Origin: Laedolimicola sp934402125
GTDB taxonomy: Bacteria > Bacillota > Clostridia > Lachnospirales > Lachnospiraceae
Reading direction: 5' to 3'
DNA: 64,000 nucleotides
NCBI RefSeq assembly: GCF_052065835.1
Contig: NZ_JBQHTG010000002.1
Location: 582,069 to 646,068, forward strand
The notes beneath the pieces were generated by a model. It saw only the letters and a program-made list of their open reading frames with translations. It made no database searches and was not told the origin of the DNA. Every line of letters starts with the position of its first letter. Within the stretch, counting starts at the first letter, position 1. This document shows, one piece after another, positions 39,482 to 49,801 of this stretch. The position numbers and the translations under genes are program-made.

Positions 39482-42088
39482 TCACCACCTGTTCTTTATC
39501 TTATTCTGCAGCCGGTAAATGGTATTCAATGCATCCAAGGGCGTCATATTTCCCAGATCCATATCCCGGAGCTCTGTAATGATGTCATCGTCCTTCACGG
39601 TATCAAACAGGGAAATCTGCTCGGATTCCATGTTCATTTCCACTGGAAGCGCCTTCGGCTTCAGGGAGATATCCGCCGCACTTAACTCCTCCACCAGCTC
39701 CCTGGCCCTTGCAATCACCGGATCCGGCACGCCTGCCAGCTTCGCTACCTGGATGCCGTAACTCTTGTCTGCGCCGCCCCGGATGATTTTACGCAGAAAT
39801 ACAATATCATCGCCCTTCTCTTTGACGGCGATACAATAATTGTTGACGCCTGCCAGGGAGCCCTCCAGCTCAGTCAGCTCATGGTAATGGGTGGCAAAGA
39901 GCGTCTTGGCTCCGAGAATCTTCGGATTGCTGATATATTCTATAACAGCCCAGGCAATGGCCAGTCCGTCAAAGGTACTGGTTCCCCTTCCGATCTCATC
40001 GAGAATCAGAAGACTGTTGCCGGTAGCGTTTCGCAGAATATTGGCCACCTCTGTCATCTCCACCATAAAGGTACTCTGTCCGGAAGCCAGATCGTCAGAG
40101 GCTCCCACCCGGGTGAAGATCCGGTCTACGATACCGATTTTCGCGCTGTCCGCCGGAACAAAGCTTCCCACCTGGGCCATCAGCACAATGAGCGCCGCCT
40201 GGCGCATATAGGTGGATTTTCCAGCCATGTTCGGCCCGGTGATAATGGAAATCCGCTTGGAATTATTATCCAGATAGGTATCGTTGGGGATAAACATGTC
40301 ATTTTCAATCATCTGCTCCACCACCGGATGGCGGCCGCCTTTGATATCGATGACGCCCTTTTCATTCATCTTCGGACGCACAAAATGGTTCCGCTCTGCC
40401 ACGAAGGCCAGGGAGGCAAACACGTCTACCAGGGCCACCGCCTTAGCCGTCTTCTGGATCCGCAGCACCTGGGCGGCAATGCTGTCCCGGAGCTCGCAGA
40501 ACAGGCCGTATTCCAGGGCTGTCAGCTTCTCCTCCGCCCCAAGAATCGTATCCTCCAGCTCCTTCAGCTCCGGCGTAATATAACGCTCCGCGTTGGTCAG
40601 GGTCTGCTTGCGCATCCAGGTCTCCGGTACCATGTCCTTATAGGAATTGGTGACCTCCAGGTAATAACCGAATACTTTATTATATTTGATTTTCAGGTTT
40701 TTGATTCCGGTCTTATCCCGTTCCTGGGCTTCCAGCCTGGCCAGCCAGCTCTTTCCCTCCGTTTTGGCCTTCCGGAACCGATCCACGTCCTCATGGTATC
40801 CGTCCTTGATGATATCGCCGTCCCGGATGGAGATGGGCGGATCCTCCTGAATGGCCTGCTCTATCATAGCCTGCAGATCCGACAGGGTGTCCAGATCCTC
40901 CCGGAGCTCACAGAGCAAAGGAGAGGAAAAATCTTCCAGGAGCGTATGGATATGGGGCAGCATTTCCAGGGAAGTCCGGAAAGCAATCAAATCTCTTGGG
41001 TTGGCGGTCTTGTAGCTGATGCGTCCGATAAGACGCTCCAGATCGTAAATAGGATTTAAGTATTCCCGCAGCTCCTCCCGGTTAATCGCGTTCTGATTCA
41101 GCTCTTCAATGGCCCCATGACGCTTCTCGATCTCCGCCCGGTCAATCAGGGGCTGCTCCACCATGGTCCGCAGGGCTCTGGCGCCCATGGCGGTCCTGGT
41201 CTTATCCAGTACCCACAGAAGGGAACCCCGCTTCTGCTTTTCCCGCAGGGTTTCCGTCAGCTCCAAGTTTCTCCGGCTGGAGCTGTCGATGATCATATAT
41301 TTCCCGATGGTATAGGACTGCAGATGGGTCATATGGGTCAGGGGTTGCTTCTGCGTCTCGTAAAGATATTTCAGCAGAGCGCCCGCCGCAATCATACCGC
41401 AGCCAAAATCTGTAAGTCCCAGCCCCTGCAGACTGGCGATCTGAAAATGATCCAGCAGGGTCTTCTTACAGAGTTCGTCGTCAAAATACCAGGACTCCAG
41501 GGGATAGAGGGCGATATTCAGCCGGAATCTTAAGTCCTCCAGATCTACGCCGCTCATGGAAAAGGCCTCGTTGCAGATGATCTCCGCCGGGGCAAACTTA
41601 TTGATCTCGTCCAGGAGCTTCCGCTCGGAATCCACCTCCGTAACCAGGTAATCTCCGGTGGTAATGTCTGCCGTAGAGATCCCGTACCGATCGGACAGAT
41701 ATACAATACACATGAGGTAATTGTTCTTTGTCTCATCTGCGGTACTCAGGTTCGTACCCGGCGTTACGATTCGCACTACTTCCCGGGCTACCAGCCCTTT
41801 GGCTTCCTTCGGGTCCTCCACCTGATCACAGATAGCCACCTTATAGCCTCTGGATACCAGCCGGTTCAGATACCCCTCTACAGCATGATAAGGAACGCCA
41901 CACATAGGTGCGCGTTCCTCCAATCCACAGCTTTTTCCGGTTAAGGTTAATTCCAGTTCCTTCGACGCTATTTTTGCGTCGTCAAAGAACATCTCATAAA
42001 AATCGCCCAGACGATAGAATAAAATGCAGTCCTTGTATTGCTCCTTTGTCTTCAGGTACTGCTGCATCATGGGTGTCATTTCCGCCAT
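39482..42088 (-). CDS. mutS: DNA mismatch repair protein MutS
   Basis: An 868-aa mismatch sensor. The N-terminal mismatch-binding motif is FYRLGDFYEMFF (Phe-x-Glu). The ABC-type ATPase has ITGPNMAGKSTYMRQ, LLILDEIGRGTSTFDG and ATHYHELTELE. Length and motif order are those of MutS1. It lies 11 bases downstream of pyk's stop codon, and mutL follows immediately. Confidence 0.98.
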   Translation of the reverse strand: MAEMTPMMQQYLKTKEQYKDCILFYRLGDFYEMFFDDAKIASKELELTLTGKSCGLEERAPMCGVPYHAVEGYLNRLVSRGYKVAICDQVEDPKEAKGLVAREVVRIVTPGTNLSTADETKNNYLMCIVYLSDRYGISTADITTGDYLVTEVDSERKLLDEINKFAPAEIICNEAFSMSGVDLEDLRFRLNIALYPLESWYFDDELCKKTLLDHFQIASLQGLGLTDFGCGMIAAGALLKYLYETQKQPLTHMTHLQSYTIGKYMIIDSSSRRNLELTETLREKQKRGSLLWVLDKTRTAMGARALRTMVEQPLIDRAEIEKRHGAIEELNQNAINREELREYLNPIYDLERLIGRISYKTANPRDLIAFRTSLEMLPHIHTLLEDFSSPLLCELREDLDTLSDLQAMIEQAIQEDPPISIRDGDIIKDGYHEDVDRFRKAKTEGKSWLARLEAQERDKTGIKNLKIKYNKVFGYYLEVTNSYKDMVPETWMRKQTLTNAERYITPELKELEDTILGAEEKLTALEYGLFCELRDSIAAQVLRIQKTAKAVALVDVFASLAFVAERNHFVRPKMNEKGVIDIKGGRHPVVEQMIENDMFIPNDTYLDNNSKRISIITGPNMAGKSTYMRQAALIVLMAQVGSFVPADSAKIGIVDRIFTRVGASDDLASGQSTFMVEMTEVANILRNATGNSLLILDEIGRGTSTFDGLAIAWAVIEYISNPKILGAKTLFATHYHELTELEGSLAGVNNYCIAVKEKGDDIVFLRKIIRGGADKSYGIQVAKLAGVPDPVIARARELVEELSAADISLKPKALPVEMNMESEQISLFDTVKDDDIITELRDMDLGNMTPLDALNTIYRLQNKIKNRW

Positions 42089-42099
42089 GAAACTTCCTC

Positions 42100-43854
42100 C
42101 TAGCTGTTGCTGGAAACGGTTCCTGTCTCCGCGTCTACCTGCACAACAGCTCCATTCTTCAGTATTTCCGTCGCGTTGACTGCGCCTACAATGACCGGAA
42201 TATCCAGGGTCAGACCTACGATAGCCGCATGGGAATTACAGCCTCCCTGCTCCGCGATTACCGCCTTGGCGCTCCTGATTTCAGAGAGCATTTCGTTGGT
42301 GGTCTCCGGCACTACGATGATATCGCCTGCAACAAAGCTCTTTTTAAGCTCTGCCGCATCGGCTGCCACACAGATGGGGCCGCAGACCTTTTTCTTGGTA
42401 TAGCCCTTGCCCTTCACCAGGATTTTTCCTGCTACCTGAACCTTGATCAGGTTTGTGGTTCCGGTAACGCCCAGGGGTACGCCTGCAGTCAGAACCGTCA
42501 GATCCCCTCTGGATACCAGGCCGGCGTCCTCGGCTGCGGTTACTGCGCTGTTGAACAGTGCCTCCGCGTCCTCCTCCTTGGCAAGAAGCAGCGGCTGTAC
42601 GCCCCAGTACAGGTTCAGCTGTCTGCATACATAATCGTCCATACAGCAGCCGATGATCATGCAGCCCGGATGGTGCTTGGCTACCATACCTACGGTACGG
42701 CCGGACTTGGTTACGGTAATAATAGCCGCTGCCTGCAGGTCTACCGCTGTAGTACAGGTCGCATGGGATACCGCATTGGTAATATCCGTACGATCCTCGA
42801 TGCTCCGGCGCTTGAACCGGGCGTCATAATCGATATCCGCTTCGGTACGCAGGGCAATCTTCACCATGGTCTTCAGCGCCTCTACCGGATACTGGCCGGA
42901 AGCCGTCTCTCCGGACAGCATGATAGCGCTGGTTCCCTGATAGATAGCGTTGGCCACGTCTGTGGTCTCCGCACGGGTCGGACGGGGATTCTTCATCATG
43001 GAATCCAGCATCTGGGTTGCGGTGATGATCGGCTTTCCGGACTCAAAGGCCTTACGAATCAGCTTTTTCTGAATGCTCGGCACTTCCTCCAACGGAATCT
43101 CCACGCCCATGTCTCCGCGGGCAATCATGACTCCGTCGGCTACCCGCAGGATTTCGTCCACATTTTTAATACCCTGATCATTTTCCACCTTGGCAATGAT
43201 CTTGATATAATTGCAGTTATTCTCCTCCAGAATCCGGCGGATCTCCAGAATGTCATCGGCGGTTCTGGTGAAGGACGCGGCAATATAATCAAAGCCCTCC
43301 TTCACGGCGAAAAGGATATCTTCTTTATCTTTTTTGCTGATAAAGGGCATTTTCAACTCTACGCCGGGCACGTTGATACCTTTTTTATTGGAAATGGTTC
43401 CTCCGTTTTCTACGGTACAGATAATCTCCTTCTCGGTCAGCTTTGTAACCTTCAGGCCGATCAGACCGTCGTCGATCAGAATGGAATCTCCTTCTTTTAC
43501 ATCTTTTATCAGATTTTTATAAGTGATGGAGACCATTCCTTCGTTTCCCATCACATCTTCGGTGGTCAGCACGAAGGTCTGTCCCTTCTTCAGCTCTACT
43601 TTTCCTTTTTCAAATTCACCGGTCCGGATCTCCGGGCCCTTTGTATCCAGAAGCAGTGCAACAGGCAGTCCCAGCTCCGCGCGGACCTTCTTTACCCGTT
43701 CCAGCTTTCCTCTCTGCTCCTCATGGGTTCCATGGGAGAAATTCAGTCTTGCTACGTTCATGCCTGCCAGCATCAGTTCGCGAATCACTTCTTCGGATTC
43801 GGAGGCAGGTCCCAGAGTACAGATAATTTTTGTTTTTCTAAGTTGCTTATTCAT
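42100..43854 (-). CDS. pyk: Pyruvate kinase with C-terminal PEP-utilising domain
   Basis: Makes pyruvate and ATP from phosphoenolpyruvate and ADP. The 584 residues exceed the usual 470 because of an extra C-terminal domain. Core motifs: KIICTLGPASESEEVIRELM, RLNFSHGTHEEQ, KIIAKVENDQG, ARGDMGVEIP and TATQMLDSM. The added domain (about 495-584) has GGCNSHAAIVGLTLDIPVIV, a phosphohistidine-type motif, as in Bacillus and Geobacillus enzymes. A strong promoter (43904-43933) lies upstream, and mutS and mutL follow closely, so the repair genes may be read from it. Confidence 0.97.
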   Translation of the reverse strand: MNKQLRKTKIICTLGPASESEEVIRELMLAGMNVARLNFSHGTHEEQRGKLERVKKVRAELGLPVALLLDTKGPEIRTGEFEKGKVELKKGQTFVLTTEDVMGNEGMVSITYKNLIKDVKEGDSILIDDGLIGLKVTKLTEKEIICTVENGGTISNKKGINVPGVELKMPFISKKDKEDILFAVKEGFDYIAASFTRTADDILEIRRILEENNCNYIKIIAKVENDQGIKNVDEILRVADGVMIARGDMGVEIPLEEVPSIQKKLIRKAFESGKPIITATQMLDSMMKNPRPTRAETTDVANAIYQGTSAIMLSGETASGQYPVEALKTMVKIALRTEADIDYDARFKRRSIEDRTDITNAVSHATCTTAVDLQAAAIITVTKSGRTVGMVAKHHPGCMIIGCCMDDYVCRQLNLYWGVQPLLLAKEEDAEALFNSAVTAAEDAGLVSRGDLTVLTAGVPLGVTGTTNLIKVQVAGKILVKGKGYTKKKVCGPICVAADAAELKKSFVAGDIIVVPETTNEMLSEIRSAKAVIAEQGGCNSHAAIVGLTLDIPVIVGAVNATEILKNGAVVQVDAETGTVSSNS

Positions 43855-43903
43855 CTTCTTCTCACTCCATTTTTCTTTTCTTTTCCTACTTATTTACCCG
43901 CCC

Positions 43904-43933
43904 ATTATAACACCGAAAAAGAAGCGCCGTCAA
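43904..43933 (-). promoter_or_regulatory. SigA-type promoter of pyk
   Basis: Minus-strand TTGACG (43933-43928), 18-base spacer, TATAAT (43909-43904). The -35 box lies inside the terminator hairpin of the upstream CotH gene. Confidence 0.75.
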
Positions 43934-43944
43934 GAAACGGCGCT
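43915..43944 (-). terminator. Intrinsic terminator of the CotH gene pair
   Basis: AGCGCCGT/ACGGCGCT stem with a 6-base loop (43944-43923), followed on the minus strand by TCTTTTTC. Overlaps the pyk -35 box. Confidence 0.8.
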
Positions 43945-43978
43945 GTAAATTTTATGTATAAAGTTGTAATCTCTTATA

Positions 43979-46195
43979 TCATCTGGAGAAGTACGCGTAA
44001 TTGGAAATGGCGTTGGTATAATCTCCTTCCACCGTTCCATCCGGATTCACCAGATACGCCCCGTCCCCGCCTACAAGCCGCGCCTGGATACAATTATACT
44101 TTCCTTTTCCCCTGAGAACCGAATCCGGTATTTCAAATACTGCTTTTCCGGATTCCAGAGGCTGCATGTAAAACCAGAGGCCGTTGACCTGCAGGGAGAT
44201 CCCGGTACACTCCGGTACCTCCGTTTCTACGGTAACAACTATATTTTTCCGAACAGAGGACAGATCCACATCCGATATCCAGACCAGACTGGTGTTTGCG
44301 TAATATCCCGTAGATTGCCGGAAGCTTTCTATCGACGCGAACTGCTCGTCCAGCCATTCAAACCGCAGACGGATAAATTCCTTCAGCTGCTTTATCCCCT
44401 CGTCGAAGGTCTGACCCTTATAGGTTCCCATGCAGCCGCCCCACCGGGCGTCGTTGGCTTTAGCCGCGGGACGTAAGAATTCCGCGTACTGATCAATCTT
44501 CCCACCGTCCCGGATCAGTTCCTCCAGCACCGGTTCCCGAATCTCCCGGTATTTTTCCCAGGCCAGCACCAGAAAATACGGATCCCGGATCAGATAGCGG
44601 TTCCACTGGACGCTCTGATAATAGGTCTCATAGGTGTAATAATCGTTGGTCGTCTGCCAGTCGTCCCAGATCCAGGTATCCACGTTATTCAGGCTGTTGC
44701 CCCAGGCCCAGTCAAAATCCCAGGCCGGCGATAACAGATACTTTCCGTCCACATCCTTGTATACAAAAAGACTGTGTTTCATGCTGTCCCAGTTCATGGT
44801 CAGTTCACAGACAAAGAAATTTACCAGCAGGGAATTCTCATCTAAAAGCTCTGTGTAATGACAGCCATCGTATTCTGCCGCGGAAAACTCTCTTTCTCCA
44901 TAGACCACCTGCTCCCGGGCAAAGGCATGCTCGAAATTGCAGGTGCCCTCCTCTTTGGTTTCATAATGGCTCCCGTCCTCATGATACAGAAAATCCGTAC
45001 TGTGCAGGGCGTATTCTGCCGCCTGCAGGCTGCTCTGGATATTCTGATACAGGGTCGGGTAAGTCTCCCCTGCCACAGGACTGACAAAATAAAAGGGCAT
45101 ATGGTAGGCCGTTGTCAGCGGCCTCTCTGTTTCCGCGTCATCCATCTCCAGCAGGACTCCGCCGGTGGCCGCCGGAAGCTTTTCATAATCCACATACTGT
45201 TCCATGAAAAAGGTATCCGGTATGGTACGGTTATGGGCTGCTCCCCAATCTTTCAAGGCTTCCGAACGGAAGCTCCCGGTTTCCAGCCATTCCAGATTTT
45301 CTGTCAGTTCTTCCTCCAGAAGCGCCGTAACTTCCGTCTGCTCATTTTTTTCAATCAGACCCTGGCTTTTTAAGGAAGCCGCTATCTTCCGGGCTGCCTC
45401 TGAAGCTGTCTTATCCCAGTCATAGACATTGACCCGTTTTTCTTCCACCCGTACCTGCTCGCTGAGCTGGTAGACGCCATAATATTCTCCATTGTAAATA
45501 AGGCTTATCTGTCTGGAATCTATCTCGCAGGGGGCTCCCAGTTCTGCAGCCAGCTCGTTCACCAGCTGGTTCCGGAGCAGCGTGGAGTCAATGGCATTGG
45601 CCAGCAGCACCCAGTGACGGCTTTCCTCCATTCCCAGAAGGGAGGCTTTTTTCTCCAGCCGGAGCTTAAAGGGACGCTTGGGAAAGCCTGAGGTACTGTT
45701 GCCTCGCAGATGAATGGCTGCAGCTCCCTGATACAGCTCGTTTGCTCCATAGCCCGTTCCGGCAAGCGTCGCCTGCACCTCTGTATTTTCGTCTTTTTTT
45801 ACCTGTTTATAGTCGGTCTCACTGTCCAGGTACAGCACCGGAAGCACGCTCAGATAACGGGAATCCGTAAATACCGTCCCGTCGTCCAGCGACACCTCTA
45901 CCCGGATAAACTGCTCCAGATCTTCTTCCTTGGGCGTATAGCTGCAAAGTCTTCCGCTCCGTCCGGCCTCCCGGTCTCCCACGTACCAGACGCAGCTTAC
46001 AATCTTTTTTTCTCCCAGGCCTCCGGCCTTCAGCCGTATCTTCTTTCCGCAGCTTATATCGTTCCCCAGAATGTGGATCCTGATCTCGCCTTTTGTATGT
46101 CCATGCAGGCGGACGCCGCCCCACACAGCCAGCAGGCAGACGGACATCAAAAGCACGGCGCCCCATCTGCAGACGGCTTTTCTTTTCTCCCCCAT
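43979..46195 (-). CDS. CotH-family protein kinase, copy 1
   Basis: A 738-aa protein with one N-terminal membrane anchor (GAVLLMSVCLLAVWGGV), so most of it should be outside the membrane. A beta-rich region (about 30-140) precedes the CotH kinase domain, which has HLRGNSTSGFPKRPFKL, WVLLANAIDSTLLRNQL, IYNGEYYGVYQLSEQVRV and the metal site SPAWDFDWAWGN. Bacillus CotH is a spore-coat protein kinase that phosphorylates CotB and CotG. No CotB/CotG is visible here. It lies 33 bases downstream of a paralogue with the same layout; the two look like a tandem duplication that has diverged. Confidence 0.9.
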   Translation of the reverse strand: MGEKRKAVCRWGAVLLMSVCLLAVWGGVRLHGHTKGEIRIHILGNDISCGKKIRLKAGGLGEKKIVSCVWYVGDREAGRSGRLCSYTPKEEDLEQFIRVEVSLDDGTVFTDSRYLSVLPVLYLDSETDYKQVKKDENTEVQATLAGTGYGANELYQGAAAIHLRGNSTSGFPKRPFKLRLEKKASLLGMEESRHWVLLANAIDSTLLRNQLVNELAAELGAPCEIDSRQISLIYNGEYYGVYQLSEQVRVEEKRVNVYDWDKTASEAARKIAASLKSQGLIEKNEQTEVTALLEEELTENLEWLETGSFRSEALKDWGAAHNRTIPDTFFMEQYVDYEKLPAATGGVLLEMDDAETERPLTTAYHMPFYFVSPVAGETYPTLYQNIQSSLQAAEYALHSTDFLYHEDGSHYETKEEGTCNFEHAFAREQVVYGEREFSAAEYDGCHYTELLDENSLLVNFFVCELTMNWDSMKHSLFVYKDVDGKYLLSPAWDFDWAWGNSLNNVDTWIWDDWQTTNDYYTYETYYQSVQWNRYLIRDPYFLVLAWEKYREIREPVLEELIRDGGKIDQYAEFLRPAAKANDARWGGCMGTYKGQTFDEGIKQLKEFIRLRFEWLDEQFASIESFRQSTGYYANTSLVWISDVDLSSVRKNIVVTVETEVPECTGISLQVNGLWFYMQPLESGKAVFEIPDSVLRGKGKYNCIQARLVGGDGAYLVNPDGTVEGDYTNAISNYAYFSR

Positions 46196-46228
46196 GTACT
46201 CTGTTACCCTTCCTCGTAAAATAACCTC

Positions 46229-48448
46229 TTACTCTACAGAATAACACAGATAGGCGGAAATTGCATTAACATAATTTTCTTCTTCGGTTCCCTCTGGGTT
46301 CTGAAGCCAGTTGCCCTCTGCATCCAGAAGCCGCGCCTGAAGCAGGTTTTCTTCCTCCCGCAGGGCCTCTGCCGGTACAGAAAAACAGGCCTCGCCCTCC
46401 TGCAGTGCTTCTGTGACCGTCCAGGTTCCGTTGACCTGCAGGGAGACTGCCGCCGCCTCTGTAAGTCCGGTCGCGGCAGCTGCTTTCACGCTGCCGTCCG
46501 ATTCTGTTTCTGCCGAAAGCTGCACCTGATCGGAGGTTACGCAAGATCCAATCGACTGCCGAAGATCCTCCAGCGTCTCAAACTGCTTATCCAGCCAGCT
46601 TACCCGCTCCCGCATAAAGCGTTTCAGTTCCCGGACGCCTTCTTCGAAAAGCTGTCCCTCATAGGTGCCCATGCTGCCGCCCCACCGGGCGTCATTGGCC
46701 TCGGCTGCGGGGCGGATGCTTTCCACGTACTGATCCAGCTTTCCGCCGTCCCGGATGAGTTCCTTAAGTTCCGTCTCCCGGATGCTTCTGTATTTTTCCC
46801 TCGCCAGCATCAGAAAATACGGATCCCGCACCAGATACCGGTTCCACTGAACGGTCTGGCTGTAGGACTCGTTGGCAAAATAATCGCTGGTGGTCTGCCA
46901 TATATCGGTCAGAAAGGTATCCTGGGTATACATGCTGTTTCCCCAGCCCCAGTCGTAGTCCCAGGCCGGGGACAGATACCAGAGCCCTTCGATATCCTTA
47001 TAGAGGTAGACGCTGTTTTTCATGGCGTCCCAGTTGACTGTAAACTCGCACAAAAGGAAATTATTTACAAGAGAGTCCATGTCGATGATCTGGGAATAAT
47101 GCTTTCCGTCCAGCAGCGGCTCCTGAAAATCCGCCTCCTCATACTGTACTTCCACCCGGGCAAACTGATCCCCGTAATCACACCAGCCCTCGTCGGTGGT
47201 CCGGTAATGGGGCGAATCCTTATGATAAATAAAATCCGTCTCATGAAGGGCGTATTCCAGAGACTGTATGCCTGTCTGCACGTAGGTATACAGGGACTCG
47301 CAGGTCTTTCCCGACGCCGGGCTTACAAAGTGCAGCGGCTGCAGGTAAGCCGTCAGCATAGCGTTCCGCTCATCTCGCAGGTCCATTTCCAGCAGAACCC
47401 CTCCGGTCCGCTCCGGAAGCGCTTTCCATTCCGGAAAATCCGTCAATCCGATTTCCGTCGGAAAATCGGTTCCGTTTTCTTCATTCCAGGCTTCCAGAGA
47501 TTCGGATTGAAATACTCCGGTATCCAGCCAGGACAGATCTGTCTCCAATTCGTTCTGAATCGCCTGGCTGAAGATGGCCTGATAGGGACATGCCTCTTCA
47601 TTTTCCTCCGCCAGACGGGTAACGATAGCGTCGGCAAAAAGCTCCGCCTGTTTCTCCCAGTCATAGACAGCCACCCGGTTCTCTGCCACGCGGATCTGCT
47701 CGCAGAGCTGATACACGCCGCAGTATTCCCCATTGTAAATCAGGGTCACCTGACGGGAATCCATATAGCATTCTGCCCCCAGATCCCGGGAAAGCTCATA
47801 GGCCAGCTGATTTCGAAGAAGCGTCGCGTCAATGGCATTGGCCAGCAGCACCCAGTGTCTGCTTTTTCCCATGCCCAGAAGCCCGGCCTTTTCCTCCAGC
47901 TTTAGCTTAAAGGGACGTTTGGAAAGCTCTGCTGTACTGTTGCCCCTCAGATGGATCCGGGCTCCGCCCCGGTACAATTCTTTGACACTGTAACCTTCTG
48001 CCTCCAGACGCATGGAAACGGTACTTTCCTCTTCCTTTGTCACTGCGTCATAGGCTGTATCACCGTCCAGGTAAAGCACCGGCAGAACGCTGAAATAGCG
48101 GGACGCCTCATAGCTTTCCCCGCTTTTCAGAAGAACCCGGACCCGGATCATCTGCTCCTGATCCGCTTCCGTAGGTGTATAATTGCAAAAATGTTCCGCG
48201 CTGATTCTTTCTTCCTCTCCCACGTACCAGCTACAGCGTGCCACCTCCCATGTTCGGATCATGGTCTGATCCCACTGAATGGTCTGTCCTGCCGCAATAT
48301 AAGGGGCTGTGATGGCAATGCTTCTGTCATTTTCCCGGCTGTATAAGTTCCAGAATATCAGCATCAGGATACCGGTCACCGCCAGCAGCGCTGCGTAACG
48401 GAGCATACGAAAGGGCGATCGCAGCCATTTTCCGGTCCGAATCTCCAT
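46229..48448 (-). CDS. CotH-family protein kinase, copy 2
   Basis: A 739-aa paralogue of the preceding gene with the same plan: basic N-terminus plus membrane anchor (LLAVTGILMLIFWNLY), beta-rich region, then CotH kinase domain with HLRGNSTAELSKRPFKL, WVLLANAIDATLLRNQLAYE, IYNGEYCGVYQLCEQIRV and SPAWDYDWGWGN. Shared segments such as RDPYFLMLA, RDGGKLDQYVESIRPAAEAN and DARWGGSMGTYEGQ show close kinship. It follows the lysA-like gene by 21 bases. Its kinase core seems intact. Extracellular phosphorylation of a wall or coat protein is the likely role. Confidence 0.9.
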   Translation of the reverse strand: MEIRTGKWLRSPFRMLRYAALLAVTGILMLIFWNLYSRENDRSIAITAPYIAAGQTIQWDQTMIRTWEVARCSWYVGEEERISAEHFCNYTPTEADQEQMIRVRVLLKSGESYEASRYFSVLPVLYLDGDTAYDAVTKEEESTVSMRLEAEGYSVKELYRGGARIHLRGNSTAELSKRPFKLKLEEKAGLLGMGKSRHWVLLANAIDATLLRNQLAYELSRDLGAECYMDSRQVTLIYNGEYCGVYQLCEQIRVAENRVAVYDWEKQAELFADAIVTRLAEENEEACPYQAIFSQAIQNELETDLSWLDTGVFQSESLEAWNEENGTDFPTEIGLTDFPEWKALPERTGGVLLEMDLRDERNAMLTAYLQPLHFVSPASGKTCESLYTYVQTGIQSLEYALHETDFIYHKDSPHYRTTDEGWCDYGDQFARVEVQYEEADFQEPLLDGKHYSQIIDMDSLVNNFLLCEFTVNWDAMKNSVYLYKDIEGLWYLSPAWDYDWGWGNSMYTQDTFLTDIWQTTSDYFANESYSQTVQWNRYLVRDPYFLMLAREKYRSIRETELKELIRDGGKLDQYVESIRPAAEANDARWGGSMGTYEGQLFEEGVRELKRFMRERVSWLDKQFETLEDLRQSIGSCVTSDQVQLSAETESDGSVKAAAATGLTEAAAVSLQVNGTWTVTEALQEGEACFSVPAEALREEENLLQARLLDAEGNWLQNPEGTEEENYVNAISAYLCYSVE

Positions 48449-48469
48449 AGTAACCTCCGACCCTTTCCT

Positions 48470-49741
48470 TTATCTGGTCAGATTTTTGATGATATCAAAG
48501 CAGTCAAAAGTGGCAAAATAATCCTTCGGCGTCTCCGCGCGGCGGATAAGCTTCGCTGTACCGTCTTCCTTTAAAAGAAGCTCGGCGGATTTCAGCTTGC
48601 CGTTGTAATTATAACCCATGGCAAAGCCGTGAGCTCCCGTATCGTGAATCACCAACAGATCGCCCTTATCTACCTTCGGCAGCGGACGGTCGATGGCAAA
48701 TTTATCATTATTTTCACACAGGGATCCGGTTACATCGTAGATGTGGTCGCAGGGCTCCTGTTCCTTTCCCATGACAGTAATGTGATGGTAAGCGCCGTAC
48801 ATAGCCGGGCGCATCAGATTTACCGCGCAGGCGTCTACGCCGATATATTCCTTATAGGTATGCTTCTCATGAATCGCCTTGGTTACCAGGCAGCCATAGG
48901 GACCCATCATAAAGCGGCCCAGCTCTGTATAGATGGCCACATCGCCCATACCGGCCGGAACCATTACCTCCTCGTATACTCTGCGGACGCCCTCTCCGAT
49001 AACCCGGATATCATTGGGCTCCTGATCCGGACGGTACGGAATTCCGATACCACCGGACAGATTGATGAAACGGATATCCGCGCCGGTCTCCTTCTTCAGC
49101 CGCACGGCCAGCTCGAAAAGCACCTTCGCCAGCATCGGATAATATTCATTGGTTACGGTATTGCTTGCCAGGAAAGCATGAATACCGAAGTGCTTTGCTC
49201 CCTTCTGCTGCAGCACGCGATAGGCGTCAAAAAGCTGCTCCTCGGTCATACCATACTTGGCGTCGCCCGGATTGTCCATGATATCGTTGCTGATCTGGAA
49301 GATTCCGCCCGGGTTGAAACGACAGCTGATGGTTTCCGGAATATAGCCGATAGTCTTCTCCAGAAAATCGATATGGGTATAATCGTCCAGATTGATGATT
49401 GCGCCGATTTTTGCCGCATATTCAAATTCCTCCGCCGGCGTGTCGTTGGAGGAAAACATAATATCCTCTCCCTTTACGCCAAGCTCGTTGGCCAGCATCA
49501 GTTCTGTCATCGAGGAGCAGTCACAGCCGCAGCCATACTCCCGGAGAATATTGATCAGAAACGGATTCGGCGTAGCCTTTACCGCAAAATACTCCTTGTA
49601 TCCTTTATTCCAGGAAAATGCTTCCTTCAAAGCCTTTGCGTTTTCACGGATTCCCTTTTCGTCATAAAGGTGAAAGGGAGTAGGATAAGTTTTGGTGATC
49701 TCCTGTAATTGTTCCAGTGTTACAAACGGTTCTTTTTTCAT
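48470..49741 (-). CDS. lysA: Diaminopimelate decarboxylase-family PLP enzyme
   Basis: A 423-aa fold-type III decarboxylase. LysA makes L-lysine from meso-diaminopimelate. The PLP Lys is in KEYFAVKATPNP (about residue 53). Other motifs are GCGCDCSSMTELMLANELG, INLSGGIGIPYRP, YTELGRFMMGPYGCLVTKA and GSLCENNDKFAIDRPLP, which supplies the Cys of the second subunit. It is the first gene of an operon with the two CotH genes and is divergent from a LysR regulator, which may control it. Related enzymes decarboxylate other diamino acids, so LysA is likely, not certain. Confidence 0.85.
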   Translation of the reverse strand: MKKEPFVTLEQLQEITKTYPTPFHLYDEKGIRENAKALKEAFSWNKGYKEYFAVKATPNPFLINILREYGCGCDCSSMTELMLANELGVKGEDIMFSSNDTPAEEFEYAAKIGAIINLDDYTHIDFLEKTIGYIPETISCRFNPGGIFQISNDIMDNPGDAKYGMTEEQLFDAYRVLQQKGAKHFGIHAFLASNTVTNEYYPMLAKVLFELAVRLKKETGADIRFINLSGGIGIPYRPDQEPNDIRVIGEGVRRVYEEVMVPAGMGDVAIYTELGRFMMGPYGCLVTKAIHEKHTYKEYIGVDACAVNLMRPAMYGAYHHITVMGKEQEPCDHIYDVTGSLCENNDKFAIDRPLPKVDKGDLLVIHDTGAHGFAMGYNYNGKLKSAELLLKEDGTAKLIRRAETPKDYFATFDCFDIIKNLTR

Positions 49742-49801
49742 TGGTGACGCTCCTTTTATCTTACTTTTATTGTGAAATCTGTATGGTTTTCCATGTTATT
49801 C

